DNA from: an uncultured Tateyamaria sp.
GTDB lineage: Bacteria > Pseudomonadota > Alphaproteobacteria > Rhodobacterales > Rhodobacteraceae
Length of the DNA: 64,000 nt
NCBI RefSeq assembly: GCF_947497045.1
Contig: NZ_CANMEU010000004.1
Coordinates: 372,001 to 436,000, forward strand
Direction: 5' to 3'
Each line of letters starts with the position of its first letter. The first letter of the stretch is position 1. The notes under the pieces are model-generated. The model was given only the letters and a program-made list of their open reading frames with translations. It made no database searches and had not been told where the DNA came from. Shown piece after piece: positions 52,107 through 60,463 of the stretch. A program made the translations under genes and the position numbers.

Positions 52107-52949
52107 TCAGCGTCCGTGTGACCGGTCGTATCCATTTGGATACGGACTGGTCCAACCGTTAAGCGATCCCTTCGCGGGCGCGAACACTTCGATCTTGAGC
52201 GGATAGCAGGCGGCCGCATCCGAAGAATGTTCGGCGCTGCAATCCCCACCCGGACAGGCGCTGAGTCCACCAAGCAGGTCAATCTCGGCCAGAAAATCGA
52301 TATGATCGCCGGGTCGGACGGGCGATGCTTTCATAAAGTACTGTCCCGTATCGCGGGTAAAGCCCGTGCACATGAACACGTTCAGCACATCATGCACATG
52401 CGGCTCGGCCTCTGCCAACGGGACCCCGAGGTGGTCGGCCAGAGCCCGGGTCAGGTTGGAATGACAGCAATGATGATAATGATCCCCCTGCAACAGGTTG
52501 CCGGTATAGGGATCGCAGCGGGTGCCGATCACGTCGTGCACGGATCCTCCATATTGATCAATGCCGTACCATGCGAGGCTGTCGTGGATAACTGTCGCCA
52601 TGGGGCGCAAATGTGGAAAACTGCTCCACGTCCGCTCACCAGTGGTGATGTGGGTGCCATGCAGCGCACGCGTCTTGCCCGAATAGAACCGCTCGGACAG
52701 ATCATTCGCATTCCACAGGTTCAGGTCACCCACCTGCGGCCCTTCAACGCTTGAGATGCGGAAGATATGCCCGGCAGGGACGTTGAAACAGACAGCATCG
52801 CGGGGTGCCGCGATCACCTCATCAATCTTGGTCATCCCTTCACGCGCCGCGCCGTAGCGCACCATATCAGGTGCGGGCAGCGTGTCGTTTGGGTAACAAA
52901 TCACCGGCGCAATCGCGCGCCGATCATCAGCATCTGTCGGAATATCCAA
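52107..52949 (-). CDS. DUF1989 (urea carboxylase-associated) family protein
   Basis: A 280-residue protein of the DUF1989 family. Tested relatives form carboxyguanidine deiminase with urea/guanidine carboxylase; others are unassigned. Conserved features seen: V-G-D-L-N-L-W-N-A (about 74-82), R-C-D-P-Y (about 142-146), H-Y-H-H-C-C-H with two Cys and several His, and a late C-x4-C, probably metal ligands. The start listed is TTG 52949 with AGGTG five bases upstream; ATG 52865 is the first ATG but would drop conserved N-terminal sequence. The start lies in a perfect hairpin. It is 67 bp downstream of the ornithine decarboxylase gene on the same strand. Confidence 0.82.
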   Translation of the reverse strand: MDIPTDADDRRAIAPVICYPNDTLPAPDMVRYGAAREGMTKIDEVIAAPRDAVCFNVPAGHIFRISSVEGPQVGDLNLWNANDLSERFYSGKTRALHGTHITTGERTWSSFPHLRPMATVIHDSLAWYGIDQYGGSVHDVIGTRCDPYTGNLLQGDHYHHCCHSNLTRALADHLGVPLAEAEPHVHDVLNVFMCTGFTRDTGQYFMKASPVRPGDHIDFLAEIDLLGGLSACPGGDCSAEHSSDAAACYPLKIEVFAPAKGSLNGWTSPYPNGYDRSHGR

Positions 52950-52989
52950 TGGCGCACCTCGTGTGATTTGATATCAGGTGCGCCATTGG
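52946..52989 (-). promoter_or_regulatory. 14-bp perfect stem enclosing the DUF1989 start codon
   Basis: CCAATGGCGCACCT (52946-52959) and AGGTGCGCCATTGG (52976-52989) are exact reverse complements with a 16-base loop. In the mRNA the ribosome site AGGTG and the TTG start are both paired. A short ORF of 19 codons (M-A-H-L-I-S-N-H…) begins in the left arm and ends after the gene start. Looks like a translational switch; no ligand is known. Confidence 0.6.
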
Positions 52990-52995
52990 ACCAAT

Positions 52996-53015
52996 CCTTG
53001 CCCGGATCGGCAAGG
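52996..53015 (-). terminator. Hairpin after the ornithine decarboxylase gene
   Basis: CCTTGCC (52996-53002) pairs with GGCAAGG (53009-53015), 1 bp after the stop. Without a T-run it is not a standard terminator; together with the next hairpin it fills the whole 67-bp spacer. Confidence 0.4.
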
Positions 53016-53016
53016 G

Positions 53017-54186
53017 TTATATGACAACCACGTCCAGCGGCGGAAACCCATTGAACCCGATAGTGGCATATGTGGTCGTATAGGCCCCGCAGTTGCGGAT
53101 GATCATACGATCCCCCGCAGACAGGCTTTGCGGCAGGTCAACCATCTTTTTCTCATAAAGCACGTCGGCGCTGTCACAGGACGGGCCCGCGACGATGCAA
53201 GGCGCTGCCGGACCCGATGCCGTGGGTGTCACGAACTGATAGCGGATCGCCTCGTCCATGGTTTCGGCAAGGCCCGAGAATTTGCCGATATCAAGGTACA
53301 CCCAACGGTGCAGATCGCTGTTTGATTTACGCGACACCAGCAGCACTTCGGCGGCGATCGCCCCTGCTTCGGCCACGAGGCCACGACCGGGTTCGGCCAT
53401 GACATGTGCCACATCGCCAAAGCGTGCATCGATCTGGGCCATAACTGCTGCGGCATAGGCGGTGGGTGCCTCGATGGCCTCGCCATAGAATGCGGGGAAC
53501 CCACCCCCGATGTTGAGAAGATCAAGGTCGAAGCCCGCGTCCTTTGCCTTGGCCCAGATGGCTGCAATCTGATCCAGCGTATCACCCCACATCGCCGCCT
53601 GACGCGTCTGGCTGCCCACATGAAAGCTGAACCCACGCGGGCGCAGACCCAATGCAACCGCCAAACCAAGCAGGGCAAGCGCCTTGTCGCGCGTGCAGCC
53701 AAATTTACGGCTAAGCGGCCAATCGGCCTGCGATGTTTCGACAATCAAGCGGATATAGACTTCAGCACCTGGCGCATGCTCTGCGATCTTTTCCAGCTCT
53801 TCCTCGGCATCGGCGGCAAACAGTGTCAGCCCGGCCTGATGGGCAAATGCGATGTCAGAGGCCCGCTTGATCGTGTTGCCAAAGGAGATATGCCCGGCAT
53901 CGGCCCCCTGGGACAGGCACAATTCAATCTCACCGCGCGAGGCTGCATCAAAATGCGAGCCCAATTGTACCAGCCGTTCGATGACTTCGCGCTGTGGGTT
54001 CGCCTTGACGGCGTAGTGGATACGCGCACGGCCCAGACCCAGAGCAAGCGCGCGGTACTGCGCCTCGACCGCATCAATATCCAAAACGAGGGTGGGGCGA
54101 TCAAACTGATGGCGGGTGATATAGATCTCGGCACGGTTCGGGCGGATGGGCGTGAGGGCCGCGAAATCGGCGACATATGCGTTCAT
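53017..54186 (-). CDS. Ornithine (or lysine/ornithine) decarboxylase, PLP fold III
   Basis: Makes putrescine (or cadaverine) from ornithine (or lysine). The 389-residue alanine-racemase-fold decarboxylase has the PLP Lys61 in A-V-K-A-N-P, the G-G-G-F-P phosphate loop (about 228-232) and catalytic Cys337 in G-P-S-C-D-S-x-D of ornithine decarboxylases. Specificity for ornithine versus lysine cannot be decided. The DUF1989 gene follows and may be co-transcribed. The 207 bp upstream (54187-54393) contain the promoter and an A+T-rich imperfect palindrome around 54346-54370, and no gene. Confidence 0.9.
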   Translation of the reverse strand: MNAYVADFAALTPIRPNRAEIYITRHQFDRPTLVLDIDAVEAQYRALALGLGRARIHYAVKANPQREVIERLVQLGSHFDAASRGEIELCLSQGADAGHISFGNTIKRASDIAFAHQAGLTLFAADAEEELEKIAEHAPGAEVYIRLIVETSQADWPLSRKFGCTRDKALALLGLAVALGLRPRGFSFHVGSQTRQAAMWGDTLDQIAAIWAKAKDAGFDLDLLNIGGGFPAFYGEAIEAPTAYAAAVMAQIDARFGDVAHVMAEPGRGLVAEAGAIAAEVLLVSRKSNSDLHRWVYLDIGKFSGLAETMDEAIRYQFVTPTASGPAAPCIVAGPSCDSADVLYEKKMVDLPQSLSAGDRMIIRNCGAYTTTYATIGFNGFPPLDVVVI

Positions 54187-54393
54187 GGGTCATCTCCAAT
54201 AGACATGGGCCGTTCAAGGCCGCGTAGTTCCAAGAGGAGACGTTACCGTCGCTACATACCGGACCCCGGACAGAGGCGCGTGCGTTGGCGTCTATGTTCG
54301 CCATATCTGCTCAAAGGTACATCATGGGAAGCTGTTATTTTTGCATGGCTGCATTGCGAAAAATGGAGGGGTTTCTGCCTGACGTCCTGCGGA

Positions 54394-55107
54394 TCAGATC
54401 AGCACATGCCCTGCAAGCCCCAACAGGAACCCGAACACAGCCCCAAGCGGGGGCAGCCACGCATTTTCAAGGGGCACTTCGGGGGCGATATCCTGAAACA
54501 TCAAATACAGAATACCCCCCGATGCAAGCATCATCACCGCCCCGATCAGCGGTGCATCCGGTCCGGCGGCGATCCCACCAAGGGCGGCCAGTGGCCCAAG
54601 GGGCACCATCGCAACAAACAGCGCCATCAACATCAGCACGCCGCGGTCGCTGGAGGCGCGGATCTCCTCCATCGCATTGAACCCTTCAGGCAGGTTTTGC
54701 AGCACCATCAGGATCGCCACCAGCACGGCTGTGGTCATATCGGCAGCGGCAAGCGCACCAAGGGCCATCGCTTCGGGCAGATAATCCATCATCATCGCAA
54801 GAAACTGGGCCGCGTTCGATCCGCTGGCCTTCAACGCGCGATCAATCAACGCGAACAGGCCCCCACCCACCGCGAACCAGATCAAGGCGGGCATGGGGGC
54901 AAGCCGGTCAACGCCCTCGGGGATCAGCACAAGCGCAATGGCCGCAAGCAGCGCCCCGGCTCCGAAGGCGACGACTCCATGGCGGGCTTCGGTCCTTGCC
55001 ATCTGGGACAGCCGGGAAATCCGGCACAGGGACAATGCAGCGCCCGCAGGGATAGATGCCCCCGCAAGCGCCGTAAGGATCAGAGCCGCCCAAAACGGGT
55101 CGAGCAT
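54394..55107 (-). CDS. ZIP-family divalent metal transporter
   Basis: A 237-residue membrane protein with seven to eight helices. The metal path motifs D-Y-L-P-E-A (about 108-113) and N-L-P-E-G (about 139-143) in the fourth and fifth helices are the ZIP signature. Likely imports Zn, Fe or Mn. It starts 4 bp after the sdhB stop in the same direction, so it is probably the last gene of the sdh operon. Confidence 0.88.
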   Translation of the reverse strand: MLDPFWAALILTALAGASIPAGAALSLCRISRLSQMARTEARHGVVAFGAGALLAAIALVLIPEGVDRLAPMPALIWFAVGGGLFALIDRALKASGSNAAQFLAMMMDYLPEAMALGALAAADMTTAVLVAILMVLQNLPEGFNAMEEIRASSDRGVLMLMALFVAMVPLGPLAALGGIAAGPDAPLIGAVMMLASGGILYLMFQDIAPEVPLENAWLPPLGAVFGFLLGLAGHVLI

Positions 55108-55111
55108 GAGA

Positions 55112-55891
55112 TCACACCGTGCGGTCGACCATCATCTTCTTGATGTTCGCAATCGCCTCTGCCGGATTCAGACCTTTGGGGCAGGTCTTGGCGCAGTTCA
55201 TAATCGTATGGCAGCGGTACAGTTTGAACGGGTCCTCAAGGTCATCAAGCCGCTCGCCCGTGGCTTCATCCCGGCTGTCGATGATCCAACGGTAGGCATG
55301 CAGCAACGCGGCGGGCCCAAGATAGCGGTCACCGTTCCACCAATAGGAGGGGCACGCGGTGGAGCAGGACGCACACATCACGCATTCATAAAGCCCATCC
55401 AGCTTTTTGCGATCCTCGATGGATTGCTTCCATTCCTTGGCGGGCCGGTTCGTCTTGGTTTCAAGCCAGGGCATGATCGAGGCGTGCTGCGCATAAAAAT
55501 GCGTCAGATCCGGGATCAGGTCCTTGACCACGGGCATGTGCGGCAAGGGGTAGATTTTGACATCGCCCTTCACCTCGTCCATGCCATAGATACAGGCCAG
55601 CGTGTTGATCCCGTCGATATTCATCGCGCAAGACCCGCAGATACCCTCTCGGCAGGACCGGCGGAAGGTCAGCGTCGGGTCAATCTCGTTTTTGATCTTG
55701 ATCAGCGCGTCCAGCATCATCGGCCCGCAGGTGTCCATATCAACCCAATAGGTGTCGAGCTGCGGGTTTTTGCCATCATCCGGGTTCCAACGATAGATCT
55801 GGAACTTGCGCAGGTTGGTTGCGCCTTCGGGTTTTGGCCACGTCTTGCCCGTCGTCATCCGCGAATTCTTGGGAAGCGTCAGTTGGACCAT
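55112..55891 (-). CDS. sdhB: Succinate dehydrogenase iron-sulfur subunit
   Basis: Carries electrons from the flavoprotein to ubiquinone through three Fe-S clusters. The 259-residue protein has C-R-E-G-I-C-G-S-C for the 2Fe-2S cluster and C-V-M-C-A-S-C plus C-x-x-x-x-x-C-x-x-x-C-P for the 4Fe-4S and 3Fe-4S clusters. ATG 55891 is chosen by homology. It follows the small lipoprotein gene by 17 bases, separated from sdhA by two non-sdh genes. Confidence 0.97.
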   Translation of the reverse strand: MVQLTLPKNSRMTTGKTWPKPEGATNLRKFQIYRWNPDDGKNPQLDTYWVDMDTCGPMMLDALIKIKNEIDPTLTFRRSCREGICGSCAMNIDGINTLACIYGMDEVKGDVKIYPLPHMPVVKDLIPDLTHFYAQHASIMPWLETKTNRPAKEWKQSIEDRKKLDGLYECVMCASCSTACPSYWWNGDRYLGPAALLHAYRWIIDSRDEATGERLDDLEDPFKLYRCHTIMNCAKTCPKGLNPAEAIANIKKMMVDRTV

Positions 55892-55908
55892 GTCAGGTAC
55901 TCCTGTGG

Positions 55909-56238
55909 TTATAGCGTCAGGGCGGCGCTGCCGGCCCGGACGATGCACTGTTGTGTTTCGGGACGCGCGATGACGGTGCGCACGAGGGTTGCGGTGGCAT
56001 CAGTGACACCGATCACCGCAGCCCGCGCAAATTCGCGGATTTCAAGGGCGTCCGCATTGTCAATCACGCAATCCGTAAAGGGGGCGACAGCCTGTTTGGG
56101 AACGGCCGGAAAGCGGGTGACAATCGCCTCGTTCACCGCCACCTTGGCACTGCGCCGTCCGACATCATCTGCCGCGCGCGTCGCCTCGTCACAGCCCACC
56201 AGGGCCAGAACGGCGATCAATACCGCGCCCCGGATCAT
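55909..56238 (-). CDS. Small lipoprotein in the sdh operon
   Basis: A 109-residue protein with a lipoprotein signal (A-L-V-G-C at about 12-16), two later Cys residues (about 57 and 97) that could form a disulfide, and no recognised domain. ATG 56238 overlaps the fkbM stop (ATGA), so it is tightly coupled. Function unknown; similar small proteins accompany sdhB in other Rhodobacterales as far as I recall. Confidence 0.7.
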   Translation of the reverse strand: MIRGAVLIAVLALVGCDEATRAADDVGRRSAKVAVNEAIVTRFPAVPKQAVAPFTDCVIDNADALEIREFARAAVIGVTDATATLVRTVIARPETQQCIVRAGSAALTL

Positions 56239-56930
56239 GCCGCCCACCGTGTGAACAACACATCCATATGCCGCGGTCGCGCCCTTTTGCCGGGTCCGTC
56301 TGCGATTGCCATAATGTCACGCATTTCAAGTCCTGCCTGTGCCAGTAGTGTTATTGCCCTTGAAGGAGGGGCGACGCCCGCAAACCGTTTGCTGACGCTG
56401 AGTTCAAGGATCACGAAGTCGCAGCGTTTCAGCGTCTCACCGCCGCCTTGCAGTACCGCTGTTTCAAATCCTTCAGTGTCGATCTTGAGGCCAACGCGCC
56501 CCGGATAATCCGCCATCAGATCATCAAGCCGCATGACGGGCACATCCATCCTGTCAACCTGTGTAAAGGTATCGACAAGGACATCCGTCCGCTCCATCAG
56601 GCTCGCCATGGCCCCACCTTTGCCCGGTGCGGTTTCGGGTACATGAAGTGTCGCCTGTCCCGTTTCCGCCCCAAGGGCCACGGCGTGAAAGTCAAACACG
56701 CTCAGATGCCCGCTTGCCCGCACGGAGTCGCCGCAATCCGGTTGCGGATCCACCAGCACAAAGCGCGCATCGGGGAAGGATTTGTAGAGCCACGGCGTGC
56801 CGTCATGCACGCCCACATCCACCACCACGTCTGGCGTAAACCCATAGCCGCGCACATAAAACGCACGCGTTTTGAGAGGATGAACCGCCATCCCCTCAGC
56901 CCGCAATGTGCGCCGCATATCCGCCAGCAT
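56235..56930 (-). CDS. FkbM-family methyltransferase
   Basis: A 231-residue SAM-dependent methyltransferase of the FkbM type. The SAM loop is V-D-V-G-V-H-D-G (about 37-44) and a later D-T-E-G-F-E motif (about 151-156) marks the family. FkbM enzymes methylate sugars, peptides or polyketides; the target is unknown. It begins 4 bp after the sdhA stop and overlaps the lipoprotein gene, so it is inside the sdh operon between sdhA and sdhB. Confidence 0.85.
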   Translation of the reverse strand: MLADMRRTLRAEGMAVHPLKTRAFYVRGYGFTPDVVVDVGVHDGTPWLYKSFPDARFVLVDPQPDCGDSVRASGHLSVFDFHAVALGAETGQATLHVPETAPGKGGAMASLMERTDVLVDTFTQVDRMDVPVMRLDDLMADYPGRVGLKIDTEGFETAVLQGGGETLKRCDFVILELSVSKRFAGVAPPSRAITLLAQAGLEMRDIMAIADGPGKRARPRHMDVLFTRWAA

Positions 56931-56934
56931 AGGG

Positions 56935-58740
56935 TCAGTACACCCGTGCTTTCGGCGCGATCTTTTTCAGGTCGATCCCGCCATCATTATGGCTGGTCAG
57001 CGGTTGCAGATGCACCCCGCGATACCCCAGAGAGGCCGCGTTGCCCTTGAACCAGACGAGGCTGTGCTTGCGCCAGTTCTCGTCGTCACGGTCCGGGTAA
57101 TCCTCGTGCGCATGCGCGCCCCGGCTTTCCTTGCGCGCAGCAGCGGCAGTGATGGTGGCGACCGCGTTCGGCATCAGGTTGGTCAGCTCCAGCGTCTCCA
57201 TCAGGTCCGAGTTCCAGACCAGCGATGTGTCCGACACCTTGAGGTCGGATTGCTTGGCCGACACGTCCTCCATCTTGGCCTGACCTTCGGCCAGCGTCGC
57301 GTCGGTGCGGAACACGGCCGCATCAGCCTGCATGGTTTTCTGCATCTCAAGACGCAGCTCGGCCGTGGGCACATGGCCCTTGGCATAGCGCAACCCGTCA
57401 AAGCGCGAGAATGCCGCATCAACCGAGCGTTGATTGGGCGTGGGCACAGGCGTGGAGGGATCGATGATTTCACCTGCCCGGATTGCCGCCGCCCGACCAA
57501 AGACGACAAGGTCGATCAGCGAATTTGAACCCAAGCGGTTGGCCCCGTGGACCGAGGCGCAGCCCGCCTCGCCCACCGCCATCAGACCCGGCGACACGTT
57601 GTCAGGCTTGTCGGCGGTCGGTGCCAGCACCTCACCCCAATAGTTCGTCGGAATACCGCCCATGTTATAGTGAACCGTGGGCAGAACCGGGATCGGTTCC
57701 TTGGTCAGGTCAACGCCTGCAAAGATGCGCGCGCTTTCCGAAATGCCGGGCAGGCGCAGGTCCAGCGTTTCCTTGGGCAGGTGGTTGAGGTGCAGGTGGA
57801 TGTGATCGGACTGATCGCCCACGCCGCGTCCTTCGCGGATTTCCATAGTCATGCAGCGCGACACCACATCGCGGCTCGCCAGATCTTTGTAGGTCGGCGC
57901 ATAGCGTTCCATGAACCGCTCGCCTTCGGAGTTGGTAAGGTAGCCGCCCTCGCCCCGTGCGCCTTCGGTGATGAGACACCCGGCACCGTAGATGCCAGTC
58001 GGGTGGAACTGTACAAACTCCATATCCTGAAGCGGCAGACCGGCCCGGGCCGTCATGCCGCCGCCATCACCTGTGCAGGTGTGCGCCGATGTGGCCGAGA
58101 AGTACGCGCGCCCGTAGCCGCCCGTGGCCAGCACGACCATCTTGGCGCTGAACAGGTGCATGGTGCCGTCATCCAGCTTCCAGCACAGGACACCCTGACA
58201 GACACCATCATCCGACATGATCAGATCAATGGCGAAATACTCGATATAGAATTCGGCGTTGTTCTTGAGCGATTGGCCATAGAGCGTATGCAGGATCGCG
58301 TGGCCGGTCCGGTCGGCGGCGGCGCAGGTACGCTGCACCGGGGGGCCTTCGCCGAATTCCGTGGTGTGCCCGCCAAAGGGGCGCTGATAGATCTTGCCCT
58401 GCTCGGTGCGCGAAAACGGGACGCCGTAATGTTCCAGCTCGTAAACGGCCTTGGGGGCCTCGCGCGCCAGATATTCCATCGCGTCCGTATCGCCGAGCCA
58501 GTCAGAGCCTTTGACCGTGTCATACATATGCCACTGCCAGTTGTCGGGGCCCATGTTGGACAGCGACGCGGCAATACCACCTTGGGCGGCAACCGTGTGA
58601 GAGCGGGTCGGGAACACCTTGGTCACACAGGCCGTGCGCAAACCCTGCTCGGCCATCCCAAGGGTTGCGCGCAGGCCAGCGCCACCAGCCCCCACGACAA
58701 CCACGTCATATTCATGCGTCTCGTATTCGTAAGCAGCCAT
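56935..58740 (-). CDS. sdhA: Succinate dehydrogenase flavoprotein subunit
   Basis: Oxidises succinate to fumarate at a covalent FAD. The 601-residue protein has the Rossmann loop G-A-G-G-A-G (about 18-23), the FAD-linking His48 in [11 protein letters not shown], and the catalytic G-G-x-P-T and R-G-E-G-G-Y-L regions. ATG 58740 is chosen by homology with a purine-rich site upstream. It follows sdhD by 16 bases. Confidence 0.98.
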   Translation of the reverse strand: MAAYEYETHEYDVVVVGAGGAGLRATLGMAEQGLRTACVTKVFPTRSHTVAAQGGIAASLSNMGPDNWQWHMYDTVKGSDWLGDTDAMEYLAREAPKAVYELEHYGVPFSRTEQGKIYQRPFGGHTTEFGEGPPVQRTCAAADRTGHAILHTLYGQSLKNNAEFYIEYFAIDLIMSDDGVCQGVLCWKLDDGTMHLFSAKMVVLATGGYGRAYFSATSAHTCTGDGGGMTARAGLPLQDMEFVQFHPTGIYGAGCLITEGARGEGGYLTNSEGERFMERYAPTYKDLASRDVVSRCMTMEIREGRGVGDQSDHIHLHLNHLPKETLDLRLPGISESARIFAGVDLTKEPIPVLPTVHYNMGGIPTNYWGEVLAPTADKPDNVSPGLMAVGEAGCASVHGANRLGSNSLIDLVVFGRAAAIRAGEIIDPSTPVPTPNQRSVDAAFSRFDGLRYAKGHVPTAELRLEMQKTMQADAAVFRTDATLAEGQAKMEDVSAKQSDLKVSDTSLVWNSDLMETLELTNLMPNAVATITAAAARKESRGAHAHEDYPDRDDENWRKHSLVWFKGNAASLGYRGVHLQPLTSHNDGGIDLKKIAPKARVY

Positions 58741-58756
58741 CTTGTGACCTCCTATT

Positions 58757-59128
58757 TCAAAGCGCCAGACGCGCGACGGCAAACAGGCCCGTCGCGGCGG
58801 CAGCATAACTCAGGCAGATCATCGCGAGAATGAGGACCTTTTGCATTGTTCCGTGCACGTAGTCTTCGATCAGCACCTGCACACCGTCCTTGAAGTGCAT
58901 GAACGTGACCACGATTGTGAGGGCCGCAACGATCGCCGGGAAGGGGCGCGCGAAATAGGCGGTGACCTCTTCGTAAGGCGCGCCAAGGATGGACCCGAAT
59001 GTGAACACGAACAGCGGGATAAGCAGCAGCAGTGCAAAGCTCGACACTTTCATCGCCCAGAAATGTGCGGTGCCCGATTTTGCCGATCCCATTCCGACGG
59101 CCCGTTTGCGGTCTGTAAGATAACGCAT
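58757..59128 (-). CDS. sdhD: Succinate dehydrogenase membrane anchor subunit
   Basis: A 123-residue hydrophobic subunit with three helices (about 25-45, 62-82, 95-118) that with SdhC binds heme b and ubiquinone. The conserved H-x-K-D-G…D-Y-V sequence in the second half of helix 2 is present. ATG 59128 is used; the frame upstream overlaps sdhC. It starts 11 bases after sdhC. Confidence 0.93.
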   Translation of the reverse strand: MRYLTDRKRAVGMGSAKSGTAHFWAMKVSSFALLLLIPLFVFTFGSILGAPYEEVTAYFARPFPAIVAALTIVVTFMHFKDGVQVLIEDYVHGTMQKVLILAMICLSYAAAATGLFAVARLAL

Positions 59129-59139
59129 GATGCCCTCCG

Positions 59140-59523
59140 CTACAGGATAATGATGGTAAGAATGGTCAGGATGAACGAACCTGCAACGACCGCCCACCCC
59201 ATCTTTTCAGCTGTTTCAAGGTCAAGCCCGATGGCGTTGTCCCAGATCATGTGCCGCACGCCTGCCAGCGTGTGATACCACAGCCCCCACAGCGAAAAGA
59301 GCAGGATCAGCTTGCCGAAGATGCTTGTGATAAATCCGTTGGCCGTCGCGAACGCCTCGGACGAGGTGGACGCCGCCAGCAGCCACCACACCACCAAAAG
59401 CGCCGAAATCAGCAGCGCATTGCCCGTGATCCGCGTGAGGATCGACGTCATTGACGTCAACTGCGGGCGGTAGATCTGTAGATGCGGTGAGAGGGGTCTA
59501 TTGCCCCGGTTGACGTCAGCCAT
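59140..59523 (-). CDS. sdhC: Succinate dehydrogenase cytochrome b556 subunit
   Basis: A 127-residue subunit with three helices. The N-terminal R-P-L-S-P-H-L-Q-I-Y-R sequence and the heme region H84-T-L-A-G-V-R-H91 are characteristic; His84 has the same number as the heme ligand in the Escherichia coli protein. First gene of the operon sdhC-sdhD-sdhA-fkbM-lipoprotein-sdhB-ZIP. GGA-rich sequence precedes the ATG. Confidence 0.95.
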   Translation of the reverse strand: MADVNRGNRPLSPHLQIYRPQLTSMTSILTRITGNALLISALLVVWWLLAASTSSEAFATANGFITSIFGKLILLFSLWGLWYHTLAGVRHMIWDNAIGLDLETAEKMGWAVVAGSFILTILTIIIL

Positions 59524-59637
59524 GGTGGGTCCTTTTTGGTTCCTGATCTCTTGATACCGGATTTTACGCGCAAGTCACGTGCCGCAAGGTCACATTTCGC
59601 GCGGTTATTTGGCGCATTGGCGAGAATACCCCCATTC

Positions 59638-59666
59638 GTGATCACACAGGAAAACGCTGTGATCAC
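59638..59666. promoter_or_regulatory. Twin GTGATCAC palindromes upstream of sdhC
   Basis: Two copies of the perfect palindrome GTGATCAC (59638-59645, 59659-59666) are 21 bp apart centre to centre, two helical turns. Together with flanking ACA/TGT they form a 9-bp inverted repeat. They lie about 115-143 bp before sdhC and 9 bp after the vWA gene stop, so they may be an operator or a weak terminator. Confidence 0.5.
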
Positions 59667-59674
59667 AAGATGCG

Positions 59675-60340
59675 TCATTCTGACAAGACCGTGACCTGCT
59701 TGGTGGTTTCCCGCTGAAGTTTACGCAGAATTTGTGCAGGATAATCCTCGAATCCATCCGCTGTGACCACAAAAGCGCCCGGCCCCGTGATCAGGTTTTC
59801 GTAGAAATAGCCTGTCAGGTCGGTCTGATCCGTCTCGATAGCGATGGCATTCACCGTAATCTGCGCGCGTGTCAGCGATGTGCGTTGCGCGCTTGGCTCC
59901 ACCCCTTCATTCGATATGCCGTCACCGGACACATCAATCACCCATTTTGTGCAATGACTTACGGCATCAAAGGCGCGCTGCCCGACAATCAACGCCTCCC
60001 CAATCGCGGTCGAGAAATTGCGCCATATGCGCGGGTCCCGGGCCACAGTATCCGCAAGGGCCAGCACATCCGCATGGCTGTGCATCGCGGTCCACGCAAC
60101 GGTCTGTTTCTGGCGCGATGATCCGGTCCATTGCAGCAACGCCACCTGCGCGCGTTGTTCAACCAGCGCGTCCGCCACGATCCCATCACGCAAGGCGGCT
60201 GCCAGCCCGTCCATCTGAATGCGGTATTCATCGGGGTCGACAGATCCCGAGACATCCACGGCCAGCAAAAGGGCCAGATCACAGGCTCGGGCACCAAGCG
60301 GCGCAAGCACCAGACATATCGCAAATATCAGCGGTTTCAT
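59675..60340 (-). CDS. DUF1194 (von Willebrand A-like) exported protein
   Basis: A 221-residue protein with a signal peptide (about 1-19) and a vWA-type fold; the metal-adhesion motif is D29-V-S-G-S33, with Ser31 and Ser33 as expected ligands. The DUF1194 family is common in Rhodobacterales and has no known partner. It precedes the sdh operon on the same strand, with 151 bp between; the twin palindromes are in that gap. Confidence 0.85.
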   Translation of the reverse strand: MKPLIFAICLVLAPLGARACDLALLLAVDVSGSVDPDEYRIQMDGLAAALRDGIVADALVEQRAQVALLQWTGSSRQKQTVAWTAMHSHADVLALADTVARDPRIWRNFSTAIGEALIVGQRAFDAVSHCTKWVIDVSGDGISNEGVEPSAQRTSLTRAQITVNAIAIETDQTDLTGYFYENLITGPGAFVVTADGFEDYPAQILRKLQRETTKQVTVLSE

Positions 60341-60463
60341 GCCCGCACTCTACCCGCTCCATCGCCATGTGCACCTGACATTTGCGACAAGGGGCTAGCC
60401 AAAGGGACGGCGGGTGGGGCGTCATTGCCGCGCAAGCGGTCAATGCGCGTAACCCCCCGGCCC

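Noticed and set aside
54346-54370. A+T-rich imperfect palindrome upstream of the decarboxylase gene
   Set aside because: The arms need a bulge to pair and the region also fits a simple promoter; not strong enough to call an operator.
57547-58833. 428-codon open frame on the plus strand
   Set aside because: Antisense of sdhA, without a plausible start signal or domain.
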